Positions 35,516 through 44,067 of a DNA stretch of 50,804 bases are shown piece by piece. This stretch comes from an uncultured Methylococcaceae bacterium (GTDB lineage: Bacteria; Pseudomonadota; Gammaproteobacteria; Methylococcales; Methylomonadaceae). A model generated the notes under the pieces. That model did not search any database. It was not told the DNA's origin and worked only from the letters and a program-made list of their open reading frames with translations. Made by a program: the position numbers and the translations under genes. The stretch covers positions 1 to 50,804 of the forward strand of contig CAJAVP010000132.1 in assembly GCA_903945375.1 (NCBI GenBank), in the 5' to 3' direction. The first letter of the stretch is position 1, and every line of letters starts with the position of its first letter.

Positions 35516-36421
35516 TTAGCTAGCTTGCAACGTTTCTCTAGCAATCTCAAACGCATGTTCAAAATGTAAAAATAAGGATTTATCGCTATTTAACATTTTC
35601 TTTAACAGGCTATTTTGTGTTTGGTATTTAATGTTACCAATGGCTAATGCGCCAATTCCCACTGCTCCGCTGATTGAGCTGGCGATAGCTACACCACTAT
35701 GGAAAGCATTAATACCGGCAATACCGGCTGGTGGCACGGCATTGACATCGGCAGCGACTTTTAATTGGGGCGCCGCACTAAGTAACTCGGCACTCAGTAA
35801 TTCTATTCCCGCTGCACCGGTTGCAAAAACCACATCAGTGGTTTTTAAAAACTCGGCTTTGTCCGCATCTGAGCCGGCGCTAATATTGATTTTACCTTCG
35901 CCAAATTCAAGATTGCATAATTCTGCAATATTTTGGGCTTTTTCTAATTGTCTGCCAATAATCCGGACGTTTGCACCGGCTTGAGCTGCAATGACTGAGG
36001 CGACTTGTCCAACTGGCCCCGTGCCACCTAATGCCAAAACGTTGACGTCTTTAAGGTCGGTATTGAATTTTGTTTTTAATTCATATTCAACCGCAGCAAC
36101 CATACCCGCCGCTGTCGTAAATGCACCACTAGGATCGGCAAAAACAGATACCTCAAAAGGCGGAACCATAGATTGTCTAGCCGTTTTCAGCATATCCATT
36201 GCTTGTTTGGGGTCACGTCCGCCAATAAAAATGCCAGTGCGTTTTAAGTTTTTGGTACTACGTGAAAAAATAGCATCCTGAACCAATCCTTGTACTTCGC
36301 TAGGTTCAACATTGATATAAGGCAGTGCGGTTACCCAGCCTGCATCTAAGGCCATATTGACATCAAATGGGCTAAGATTTTTGGCCGTAGTGAGCATGTG
36401 TAAAATAAGTGGTTTTTCCAT
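35516..36421 (-). CDS. mtdB: Methylene-tetrahydromethanopterin dehydrogenase (MtdB type), paralogue 2
   Basis: A 301-residue paralogue of the gene at 34386-35291, with the same length and domain order: ILHMLTTAKNLSPFDVNMAL, QDAIFSRST, GIFIGGRDPKQAMDML, PPFEVSVFADPSGAFTTAA, the GGTGPVG nucleotide motif and AVGIGALAIGNIKYQ near the C-terminus. Here the end of the second Rossmann strand reads RIIGRQLEKAQ, with basic residues like the NADP-specific MtdA (GRKLDKAQ), whereas paralogue 1 has an Asp. This suggests different cofactor preferences. It is first of the pair and has its own 220-bp upstream region after the fliJ gene. Confidence 0.93.
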   Translation of the reverse strand: MEKPLILHMLTTAKNLSPFDVNMALDAGWVTALPYINVEPSEVQGLVQDAIFSRSTKNLKRTGIFIGGRDPKQAMDMLKTARQSMVPPFEVSVFADPSGAFTTAAGMVAAVEYELKTKFNTDLKDVNVLALGGTGPVGQVASVIAAQAGANVRIIGRQLEKAQNIAELCNLEFGEGKINISAGSDADKAEFLKTTDVVFATGAAGIELLSAELLSAAPQLKVAADVNAVPPAGIAGINAFHSGVAIASSISGAVGIGALAIGNIKYQTQNSLLKKMLNSDKSLFLHFEHAFEIARETLQAS

Positions 36422-36641
36422 AATAATATCCTTAAAAAATGTAATTGTACTGGGCGCTTAAGTATAAAATAAAAAAAGCAGAATAACATGGCTTCTTTGA
36501 AGATTATTGCTTGGGTGGGTTATAAATTGAGGCTCCCTTGAAATACCCATTCACTAAATGCAGTCAAAACGGACAATCGGCTTAACGTCAACATCGCTCA
36601 GTCATCGGATTAGATGAGGCTAAACGATTACCTTATTTTAA

Positions 36642-37088
36642 TCAATCACGCGGCGGTGAGCGATTTGTTCTTGCGGCACGCTCGTCTTGCTCGGATTGTT
36701 CGCGTTTATCTTGCCATTTTAACTCGGTTGCTTTGGCGGCATCACAGACTTTTTGTAAGCTGTTGGTTCGGTGATGCAAATTCTCCCATATTTTTCTTTT
36801 CAGATGGAGTTCGTTTTCTATCACACTTAAGGCGCGGTGTTGTTCTTGTACCGCCAAATCCAATTTCGCGATAAAAGAACGAAATTCCAATAGACGCGTC
36901 AAGCTAAGTCCTGCGTTACCAAGGCTGGCAAGTTTACCATCATATTCAGACTGATACTGTTGCAGTTGAGCCAATTGAGCTTGTGCGGCAAGATATTTTT
37001 TTTGGACGTCTGCAATGGCTTCGAGAGCATTTTTTTCTTGTGCGGCGTTAAGATCAACTAAGGATTTGATACGCTGAGATTTTTGCAC
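36642..37088 (-). CDS. fliJ: Flagellar export chaperone FliJ
   Basis: A 148-residue, almost wholly helical protein (long coiled coil across residues 5-130), fitting FliJ, which binds FliI and the export gate. It opens QKSQRIKSLVDLNAAQEKNA, a typical FliJ start, and has a charged, low-complexity C-terminal tail (ERAARTNRSPPRD). It is last in fliEFGHIJ, 58 bp after fliI. The fliK gene that often follows fliJ is absent. Sequence conservation in FliJ is low, so position contributes to the call. Confidence 0.85.
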   Translation of the reverse strand: MQKSQRIKSLVDLNAAQEKNALEAIADVQKKYLAAQAQLAQLQQYQSEYDGKLASLGNAGLSLTRLLEFRSFIAKLDLAVQEQHRALSVIENELHLKRKIWENLHHRTNSLQKVCDAAKATELKWQDKREQSEQDERAARTNRSPPRD

Positions 37089-37146
37089 GAGTCTTTTTCC
37101 TGTTCAGTGAGGGCGGGTACACAAACATGCCATGAGTCGCGTTGCA

Positions 37147-38496
37147 TTAGGGCAGTTCTAATAAAGCTTCTAGCTCGTGTAAGCTGCGGGGAACATCAAC
37201 CGCCTCATCCATACTTTGCTGTAAAAATTCCAAGATAGCAGGATTCTTTTGAATAGCCCGATCGATGCGTGGATCAGAACCGGGCTGATAAGCCCCTACA
37301 CTGATTAAATCACGGTTTTGCTGATACAGGGAGTAGAGCCGTCGAAATTCTCGGGCTAATTGTAAATGACGTGGCGTAATAATGTCCGTCATTACACGAC
37401 TGACAGACGCTTCAATATCGATAGCTGGATAATGACCGGATTCTGCAAGATTTCGAGATAATACGATATGTCCATCTAATACACCGCGAGCGGCATCGGC
37501 AATAGGATCATTATTATCATCTCCTTCAGCCAGCACCGTATAGAATGCGGTAATCGAGCCACCGCCGTGATCGCCATTGCCCGCACGTTCAACCAAATGC
37601 GGTAATTTGGCAAATACGGATGGAGGATAACCCTTAGTGGCAGGCGGCTCGTCAATAGCCAGGGCAATTTCTCGGTGTGCCTGTGCAAATCGGGTTAAAG
37701 AATCCATGAGCAGTAACACATCTTTACCTTGGTCACGAAAATATTCCGCAATACTGGTCGCCATTAATGCGCCATGCACACGCATAAGTGGTGGACTATC
37801 GGCGGGCGTGACGACCAGCACGGCGCGTTTAAGCCCCTCTTCACCTAAAATTTTCTGAACGAATTCATTAACTTCTCGTCCTCGTTCGCCAATGAGACCG
37901 ACAACAACAATTTCGGCACTGGTAAATTTAGTCATCATGCCCAATAAAATGCTTTTGCCGACCCCCGTACCGGCAAATAAGCCCATACGTTGTCCGCGTC
38001 CGACGCAAAGCATGGCATTAATCGCGCGAATGCCGACATCCAAAGGCTCGCGGATAGGTTTTCTGGTGAGTGGATTAATCGGTGAGCCATTAAGTGAAAT
38101 ATAAGCCTCTGTTTTTAATGGCCCTTTATTATCTAATGGATTGCCTGAACCATCTAAGACACGCCCTAATAAGCTGTAACCGACTCGGGCTTGGCTGGCG
38201 TTATTTAATGGGATAACTCGGCAATCGGCTTCTAGTCCATGTACTTCGGTGATTGGCATTAAAAATAATCGAGTACCGGCAAAACCGACCACTTCGGCTT
38301 CAATGAGATGACCTGATTTTGTTTCAATTTGGCAACGCGAACCCATCGCAGCACGACAGCCCACCGCCTCTAGCGTCAGTCCAACCATACGCGAAACCGT
38401 CCCTTCCACAATCAGCTCGTGGGGTTTAGATAAACGTTCGGTATAAGGTTTGAGCCGCTCTAGCCAAATAGCGGAACGATTAGCCGTAGGGCTCAC
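37147..38496 (-). CDS. fliI: Flagellum-specific ATPase FliI
   Basis: A 449-residue F1-beta-like ATPase of the flagellar export apparatus. Walker A is GLFAGTGVGKSILLG (about residues 169-183), Walker B is DVLLLMDSLTRFAQAHREIA, and the export-ATPase signature is PPATKGYPPSVFAKLP followed by LVERAGNGDHGGGSITAFYT. The N-terminal beta-barrel (VEGTVSRMVGLTLEAVGC) and C-terminal helical domain are complete. Its start overlaps the end of fliH by 4 bp. Confidence 0.97.
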   Translation of the reverse strand: MSPTANRSAIWLERLKPYTERLSKPHELIVEGTVSRMVGLTLEAVGCRAAMGSRCQIETKSGHLIEAEVVGFAGTRLFLMPITEVHGLEADCRVIPLNNASQARVGYSLLGRVLDGSGNPLDNKGPLKTEAYISLNGSPINPLTRKPIREPLDVGIRAINAMLCVGRGQRMGLFAGTGVGKSILLGMMTKFTSAEIVVVGLIGERGREVNEFVQKILGEEGLKRAVLVVTPADSPPLMRVHGALMATSIAEYFRDQGKDVLLLMDSLTRFAQAHREIALAIDEPPATKGYPPSVFAKLPHLVERAGNGDHGGGSITAFYTVLAEGDDNNDPIADAARGVLDGHIVLSRNLAESGHYPAIDIEASVSRVMTDIITPRHLQLAREFRRLYSLYQQNRDLISVGAYQPGSDPRIDRAIQKNPAILEFLQQSMDEAVDVPRSLHELEALLELP

Positions 38497-39272
38497 AAGG
38501 GTTTGTCCGGTTCTCGTTCGCTGCCTAAGACATTGGCGATAACCGCCGCGAGACGATGTTCAATAGTGGCATCCACATGAGAGACCTCCGTGTCTATCTT
38601 GCAACCGCCACGGGTTATCAGTGGATCTTCAAATACCGACCAGCTTGGCGAAACATCCTCCAGTGATAACACGGAGCGGACTAAGTCAGCATCTTCTGGA
38701 TGTAAATGAATCGTGATTTTTTGCGAGGCAAGCGGCAACACACTAATGGCTTCGCGAGCAGCGGCGACCACTTGACCAGGGTTCATTTTGATTTCACGGC
38801 GAATAATCTGCGTAGCGATACCGATGGCAAGTTTAACTAACTCTTGTTCAACTTCTTCATCTAGCTTTTTAAATGGCTCGCTTAATGCGTCCAGTAGTTC
38901 GCTAAAAGCTTGGGCTTGCGTTTGTAATACATGGATTTTTTCGTCGTAGCCTTGTTGTGTACCCTTAGCAAAGCCCTCCGCGTAGCCTTCTTCTAAACCT
39001 TGCTGTATCCCCTGCGGTATTCCCTGCTGCACCCCTTCCTCTTTACCGAGTGCAAAGGCTTCGTCATAGGCTAGTTTTTGCATGGCTTCGATGTCTTCTA
39101 CCGTTAAAACAGGCACCGCATCAGCCTCTGAGGCTTTATTTGTTTCTTCTGTATTATGGCGATGTAGAGGGGGTTCTTTTTCATGAAACACATCGGGTAC
39201 TCGCCATAAATCCAGCGCAGCTAACTCGGAGTCCGTGAAGGCAGTGATTTTAGATGTAGGCATCGCCGCCAT
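38493..39272 (-). CDS. fliH: Flagellar assembly protein FliH
   Basis: About 259 residues. FliH binds and regulates FliI. The middle carries the FliH Gly-repeat helix, with glycines spaced every four residues (GVQQGIPQGIQQGLEEG, then YAEGFAKGTQQGYDEK), followed by the conserved C-terminal ATPase-binding domain (ELVKLAIGIATQIIRREIKM). The frame is open to 39305. The ATG at 39272 is chosen because a GGAGGT ribosome site sits 4 nt upstream and it gives MAAMPTSKITAF; the ATG at 39263 is also possible. With this start it overlaps fliG by 23 bp. Confidence 0.93.
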   Translation of the reverse strand: MAAMPTSKITAFTDSELAALDLWRVPDVFHEKEPPLHRHNTEETNKASEADAVPVLTVEDIEAMQKLAYDEAFALGKEEGVQQGIPQGIQQGLEEGYAEGFAKGTQQGYDEKIHVLQTQAQAFSELLDALSEPFKKLDEEVEQELVKLAIGIATQIIRREIKMNPGQVVAAAREAISVLPLASQKITIHLHPEDADLVRSVLSLEDVSPSWSVFEDPLITRGGCKIDTEVSHVDATIEHRLAAVIANVLGSEREPDKPL

Positions 39273-40257
39273 CACCACCTCCAATATGGACATCGCCTGA
39301 GTCAATCAATCGTTTTACAACAGTAAGGATTTCTTTTTGTGCGCCTTCTACGTCGCTTAATCGTGCAGGTGGTGAGGCATCTAGGTCATCTCGTAAGATT
39401 TCGGCAGCGCGTCTGGACATATTGGTAAATACTTTTTCTTTAAGATCTTGACTCGCTCCACGCAAAGCGAGTAATAGCTGACCCGTTGCAATTTCACGAA
39501 GTAAAGTTTGCATATCGCTCGCGCTCATCGTACCTAAATCTTCAAAGACAAACATCTTATCTTGAATTTCTTGGGCGAGTTCTGCTCGGACTTCCGATAT
39601 TTCATTCATAACTAGATCACTGGCTGAACCTTCCATAAAGTTCAAGATATTAGCGGCTGCGTCCACCCCACCAAGTGAAGTGGCTTTAACATTTTCACTG
39701 CCGGTGAGTTGTTTTTCCATGATCTCATCTAATTCCCGCAAGGCGCTGGGTTGAACTCCTTTCATCGTGGCGATACGCATCACCAGATCGGGGCGCAAGT
39801 TCTCAGGCAGGAACATTAAAACCTCCGCCGCTTGATCACTATCCATTAACGAAAGAATCGTTGCCATGATTTGTGGATGTTCAAGGCGGATCATATCGGA
39901 AATTGAGCGTGAATCCATCCATTTCAACTGCTCGATACCTTTGGTGCTACCCCCTTGTAAGATGCGATCAAGGATGCTGTTGGCTTTATCTGGACCTAGG
40001 GCACTGATCAAGACGGTGCGTATGTAGGTATCCGTGTCCATGCCTAGCGAGGTTCGACTTTTGACATCGACAATGATTTCCTCAACCACTTGATCCATCA
40101 TTTCTGGCGTAATTTCGCCAATACCCGCCATCGTCGTGCCTAAAATCTGAACTTCCCGACGGTTCATATGTTTAAAAATTAGCGCGGCTCTATCCATACC
40201 GATTGCCAGCATGAGCACCGCTGCTCGTTCAGTTTTTGTCAGTTCCTTAGTCGCCAT
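39250..40257 (-). CDS. fliG: Flagellar motor switch protein FliG
   Basis: A 335-residue rotor protein that couples the MS ring to the C-ring and stator. It opens ELTKTERAAVLMLAIGMD, contains the EHPQ motif in IRLEHPQIMATIL near residue 127, the GGxxxAANILN linker region and the C-terminal torque helix (EIRAELAQEIQDKMFVFEDL-like segment with charged residues), then VFTNMSRRAAEILRDDL. The C-terminus is a Gly-rich tail (GGGDGGDAYI). It lies 1 bp after fliF. Confidence 0.97.
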   Translation of the reverse strand: MATKELTKTERAAVLMLAIGMDRAALIFKHMNRREVQILGTTMAGIGEITPEMMDQVVEEIIVDVKSRTSLGMDTDTYIRTVLISALGPDKANSILDRILQGGSTKGIEQLKWMDSRSISDMIRLEHPQIMATILSLMDSDQAAEVLMFLPENLRPDLVMRIATMKGVQPSALRELDEIMEKQLTGSENVKATSLGGVDAAANILNFMEGSASDLVMNEISEVRAELAQEIQDKMFVFEDLGTMSASDMQTLLREIATGQLLLALRGASQDLKEKVFTNMSRRAAEILRDDLDASPPARLSDVEGAQKEILTVVKRLIDSGDVHIGGGDGGDAYI

Positions 40258-40258
40258 T

Positions 40259-42070
40259 TTATTTAACCCACGATTTGATTACTTCCGAGACCAGCTTGGA
40301 ATCATTATCAACCAATTTTTTGACATATTCTAACCGGGTTTCGTAAGTTTGTGGTGTATCTAACAAGAGCATGTCCACTGCTTCTTGGTTAGGGTTAAGT
40401 TCACCCTCTTCACTACGGAAGGCTTCAGGAATTTCCCCGTCATCAAACGGTGAGTCTTGTCCCAATTTTTCTTTTTCTGCCATAAGTTCTGCCTCCTGAG
40501 CGGCCATAAGTTCTGCTTTAATTTCTTCTTCACTTCGTCCAGCCAGACGACGCATGGCGGGACGTAACACTGCAAAAATCAAGAATAAGATTGCTAATAC
40601 GGCAGCAACTTGTTTCATGAGATTAATAAACCAAATTTGTTCCCAAAGGGGTTGTTCTGGAATAACTTCTTGTGCCTCTGGGGCACGGAACGCGACATTG
40701 CTAACGGTGACCTGATCGCCTCTGGCGGCATCAAAACCGACGGCTTGCTTGACGAGTTCTGTGAGACGATCTAATGCCTCTTGATTATAAGGTTCATTTT
40801 TTACTTTTCCCTCTGGGTCTAAAGTATGGCGATCATCGACAACCACGGCAACCGTCAAACGTCGTAATTGACCGGTAGCAATACGAGTGTGGGTAATGGT
40901 TTTATCCATCTCAAAATTTTTGGTTGCTGATTTCGACGTTGAGCTAGGTGAATTGCTATTGCTGGACGTAGTGCTATTAGGTGTGGTCGGTGTCGCGCCA
41001 TTTTGAGCCGCAGGCTGATTGGCTTGGTTGACATTTTCAGGCGCATTGCCAGCTGGCGTGGGCTGGTTAGATAACGCACCTGGAATACCTTGCACACCGG
41101 GTAGTGAGTTTTGTTCTTCAGAGGATTGCTCACTTCTGAGGACACTGGATTTGGGGTCGAAGTTTTCTTGAGTACGATCAGTTTCAGTAAAATCCACATC
41201 GGCTGATAGCTGAGTACGCATACCGTCTCCCACTAAAGGCGTCAAAATATTACCGATGCGCTCCATTAGATGGTCTTCAAGGTCTTTTTTATAATCAAAT
41301 TGCTTGGCGGTTAGATAGCCGAGTGAGTTATCCTTACTGTTGAGCAAGCGACCTTTCTGGTCGACCACGGTGACTTGCTCGGCTTCTAGCTGCGGCACGC
41401 TCGACGCGACTAAATGGATAATGGATTCTATTTGACCTTTATCTAAACTACGCCCTTGATAGAGATTAACGATAACAGAAGCGCTGGGTTTTTTGCGCTC
41501 GCGGATGAATACTGATTGAACCGGTAAAGCCAATAACACACGAGCCGATTTAACACTTTGAATGGACATAATCGTTTGCGCGATTTCACCTTCCAGCGCA
41601 CGTTGGAAGCGCATCATCTCTGCGCTTTTACTGGCGCCTAAGCCTTGATCCTTGTCCAACAATTCGTAGCCGATGCTTTTGCTTCTAGGTAATCCTTGTC
41701 CTGCCAGTTTCAGTTTAATTTCGTTGACTTTATCGGGCGGCACCATGATTGCGCCAGTGCTAGGCTCAACTTTATATTTAATATCTTGGGTGGCTAGATA
41801 ATCGACAATATCAGACGTGTCTTGTGGACCAATCTCAGCAAAGAGGCGAGTGTAAGAGGGAGAGTCAGACCAAAGTATAACCGCTACACCGATGGCGACG
41901 CTGAGGGCTAAGATCAGCATTAACCCCAGTTGTCGAGCAACAGTTAAGCCAGCCAAGCCTTTCAAGGCAGGATGTAACTCCTGTTCAGCGACCAGTGCTT
42001 GCTGAACGCCTGCGATGATTGGATTATTGCTTTGTTCTTGTTCGCTCATGGTCTGCTGATTGTTAGCCAA
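40259..42070 (-). CDS. fliF: Flagellar MS-ring protein FliF
   Basis: A 603-residue inner-membrane ring protein. The first membrane helix is near residues 50-68 (LGLMLILALSVAIGVAVILW), the second near 485-505 (VAAVLAILFLIFAVLRPAMR). Ring-building domains carry the family sequences EPSTGAIMVPPDKVNEIKLK, RFQRALEGEIAQTIMSIQSV and ARVLLALP. A Ser/Thr/Asn/Pro-rich linker (about residues 310-390) is low complexity. The cytoplasmic C-terminal FliG-binding segment ends the protein. The start is directly adjacent to the fliE stop. Confidence 0.97.
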   Translation of the reverse strand: MANNQQTMSEQEQSNNPIIAGVQQALVAEQELHPALKGLAGLTVARQLGLMLILALSVAIGVAVILWSDSPSYTRLFAEIGPQDTSDIVDYLATQDIKYKVEPSTGAIMVPPDKVNEIKLKLAGQGLPRSKSIGYELLDKDQGLGASKSAEMMRFQRALEGEIAQTIMSIQSVKSARVLLALPVQSVFIRERKKPSASVIVNLYQGRSLDKGQIESIIHLVASSVPQLEAEQVTVVDQKGRLLNSKDNSLGYLTAKQFDYKKDLEDHLMERIGNILTPLVGDGMRTQLSADVDFTETDRTQENFDPKSSVLRSEQSSEEQNSLPGVQGIPGALSNQPTPAGNAPENVNQANQPAAQNGATPTTPNSTTSSNSNSPSSTSKSATKNFEMDKTITHTRIATGQLRRLTVAVVVDDRHTLDPEGKVKNEPYNQEALDRLTELVKQAVGFDAARGDQVTVSNVAFRAPEAQEVIPEQPLWEQIWFINLMKQVAAVLAILFLIFAVLRPAMRRLAGRSEEEIKAELMAAQEAELMAEKEKLGQDSPFDDGEIPEAFRSEEGELNPNQEAVDMLLLDTPQTYETRLEYVKKLVDNDSKLVSEVIKSWVK

Positions 42071-42388
42071 TTACATCGGCATATTCATAACGGCTTGGTA
42101 GGCATCAACTAATTTATTTCTGACTTGCAATGTCGCCTGAAAAGAGACATTGGCTTTTTGGCTTGAGACCATCACGTCGGCGATACTGACATTGGCAGCA
42201 CCAGTTTCAAAGGCAGTTGTCATTTTTCCGGCACTTTGCTGGAGATTGTTTACCGAGTCAATCGATTGTTTTAGCAATGTTCCAAACTCAGAGCCACTTG
42301 TCGACTCGCGAACCGGGCTGGGTGCACCGGCTGCGGCTGACATTGCCCGCATTTGGGCCAGCATCAGGTTTACGTTCATATCGCTCAT
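42071..42388 (-). CDS. fliE: Flagellar hook-basal body protein FliE
   Basis: A 105-residue rod-junction protein, first gene of the fliEFGHIJ operon. Family sequences include FGTLLKQSIDSVNNLQQSAG and the C-terminal VSFQATLQVRNKLVDAYQAV with MNMPM at the end. It is exported through the FliPQR gate. A candidate sigma-54 promoter lies about 35 bp upstream. Confidence 0.95.
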   Translation of the reverse strand: MSDMNVNLMLAQMRAMSAAAGAPSPVRESTSGSEFGTLLKQSIDSVNNLQQSAGKMTTAFETGAANVSIADVMVSSQKANVSFQATLQVRNKLVDAYQAVMNMPM

Positions 42389-42422
42389 GGGAATCTCTCA
42401 AAAGGCATTTTTTAAGGTTTAA

Positions 42423-42437
42423 GCAGAATTGATGCCA
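42423..42437 (-). promoter_or_regulatory. Candidate sigma-54 promoter for fliEFGHIJ
   Basis: On the minus strand this reads TGGCATCAATTCTGC. It has GG at the -24 element and GC at the -12 element with the exact spacing of the TGGCAC-N5-TTGC consensus. It differs in one base of each element. It would give a leader of roughly 20-25 nt before fliE. Sigma-54 (RpoN, with FleQ/FlrA-type activators) control of fliE operons is known in Gammaproteobacteria with polar flagella. Confidence 0.65.
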
Positions 42438-42948
42438 GTTGCTGTAATTTACTTAGTCCCATGTTGATTTTTTTCTAAAACCTATGCTTCTGTCACTCAT
42501 CTATCCGGTTCTATTTTAAAGGACTTTGGCGTTTAAAGGCGCAATTGTTTTTAAAATTTCTGTTTAAAAAAATATAGAAACTTCAAAATTGGCTGAGATA
42601 TTGACGCCGTACGCGTTTTATAAAGCCAATGGCGGTGTGCATGGAGACTATCGGTTTTAAATTTAACGTCAAAATCTCGACGGTCAATGGCAGGCAGCGT
42701 TTTAACAAAATCTGTCAGGAGACTACAAACTGACTTATACTAACTCGCAGATGACAGTGATGATTTGTAAAGCTTGTTTATCCAGTATTCACTCGTTCTC
42801 AGGTCGGAGTTTGGGAACGAGTTGCCCATTTTACAGGGGAGGGCGGAATAATTACCTCTAACTATTCCGCTGTCTAATCTTCTAGGGTATGTACTTTAAA
42901 AAGCCGTTGTATTTTTTATCAAAACTTTAACTTTAAACTGAGTTTGCT
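42438..42948. other. Intergenic region between fliE promoter and divergent FliL-like gene
   Basis: About 510 bp without a credible gene. It contains two small palindromes: CTCGTTC (42792-42798) inverted at 42815-42821, and GCGGAATA (42843-42850) inverted at 42863-42870. The first resembles extragenic GGAACGAG-type repeats. TGG-containing stretches were checked for sigma-54 spacing upstream of the plus-strand gene and none fitted. Confidence 0.5.
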
Positions 42949-43335
42949 ATGCGCCAATCCATTCTATTTGCCTGTCTTGTTGTTATATCGTTATCAGTTG
43001 CAGCCAATGAGGGAGAAAAAGCCGAAGGGCCTCAATATATTCCAATTGGCCCGAAGTTGATTGTTAATTTGCTTAACCCAAAGCAGTTAATGCAAATTAA
43101 TCCGCAAGTCATGGCAGAAGGTGAAGCGGTTGAAGAAATAAAAAAAAATATGCCGGCACTAAAAAATGCTCTAATCATGCTATTGAGTGGCAGAGATGCA
43201 CAAGAGCTAACCACTTCACAACAACGCGAAGCCTTACGCAAAGAGACCGCCGAGGTGATTTTAAAAACGCTGGAAAAATACGGATCTAGTGAAGGCGTGA
43301 AAGAAGTCTTGTTTACTGATTTTAGGGTTAATTGA
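42949..43335 (+). CDS. FliL-like protein with signal peptide
   Basis: A 128-residue protein. The N-terminus MRQSILFACLVVISLSVAAN is a cleavable signal peptide rather than the membrane anchor of ordinary FliL. The mature part has the FliL-domain pattern: YIPIGPKLIVNLLNP, then PALKNALIMLLSGRDAQEL and the helix REALRKETAEVILKTLEKYG, ending VLFTDFRVN, comparable to VLFTSFIMQ in the FliL at 13151. It is divergent from fliE and convergent with the HEPN gene. A periplasmic, possibly stator- or basal-body-associated role is inferred. Confidence 0.8.
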   Translation: MRQSILFACLVVISLSVAANEGEKAEGPQYIPIGPKLIVNLLNPKQLMQINPQVMAEGEAVEEIKKNMPALKNALIMLLSGRDAQELTTSQQREALRKETAEVILKTLEKYGSSEGVKEVLFTDFRVN

Positions 43336-43383
43336 TATTCGCTCGTTTATCAAGCCCAGTATAATCATATAGATGTCAAACGG

Positions 43384-43800
43384 TTATGCCTCGTTATTTT
43401 CAAAAGCCAACAATTCTTTCAACAATTGATTGGCGAGTTCTACGCTATCTTTATAGCCTTCGCAATCAATTAAAAAATTGTAACGGTATTCTTCCGCACA
43501 AACGGTAATGACTTGTAATGCCATGCGGTATTTAGTTTTGTCAGTTTTAAAAGCAGTACTTTCAATTAATTCTTCTAATAGTTTGCTTAATTTATGGCTA
43601 TGCGAATACGCGCCATACTTGCTCTTAGTTTCTAATAAAAATTTAAATAGCATTTCCAACATCTGTTGGTAATGAAAACAGTGCATAGCGCAATCTTTAA
43701 ACGCGATTTTCTCCAGTAAGTCTATGGCAACTGCGTGTTGCCAAGCTTTACCGCCTAAGCTTTCTACTTCAGTAAATTTTTTAAATAGTTCTGCGTACAT
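43384..43800 (-). CDS. HEPN-domain protein
   Basis: A 138-residue all-helical protein. The pattern ALDLLEKIAFKDCAMHCFHY-like followed by QQMLEMLFKFLLETKSKYG and HKLSKLLEELIEST matches HEPN domains (the Q-Q-x-x-E core and the H-x-L loop). The final helix has CAEEYRYNFLID but no Rx4-6H motif, so ribonuclease activity as in HEPN toxins is doubtful. HEPN genes often pair with a minimal nucleotidyltransferase antitoxin; none is adjacent. It converges with the FliL-like gene. Confidence 0.75.
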   Translation of the reverse strand: MYAELFKKFTEVESLGGKAWQHAVAIDLLEKIAFKDCAMHCFHYQQMLEMLFKFLLETKSKYGAYSHSHKLSKLLEELIESTAFKTDKTKYRMALQVITVCAEEYRYNFLIDCEGYKDSVELANQLLKELLAFENNEA

Positions 43801-44067
43801 GGCTTTTTCACGGTTAATTAGTAATAACTCGATACGTATTACCAGTTATTTTTAAGGTTATTTGTTTACGAGCATTGTTGTCGCCGCTATTTTTTAGCAT
43901 GCCCAGGCTAGTGAGGCATAAGACGGTCAGCCATTCTAAATATCCGTCATTCCAACAAACCATGCCGAAATGATGGATAAAAGACCTTAAAAAACATATG
44001 GAGATCAATTGCTTAACTTAATGAATTGACATCGGAGCTTGGGGATGAGTTGTATACTCACTCTAAT

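Noticed and set aside
43814-44008. 64-codon minus-strand frame between the HEPN and pilin genes
   Set aside because: No domain, no ribosome site and atypical composition; the 267-bp gap appears non-coding and could hold the HEPN promoter.
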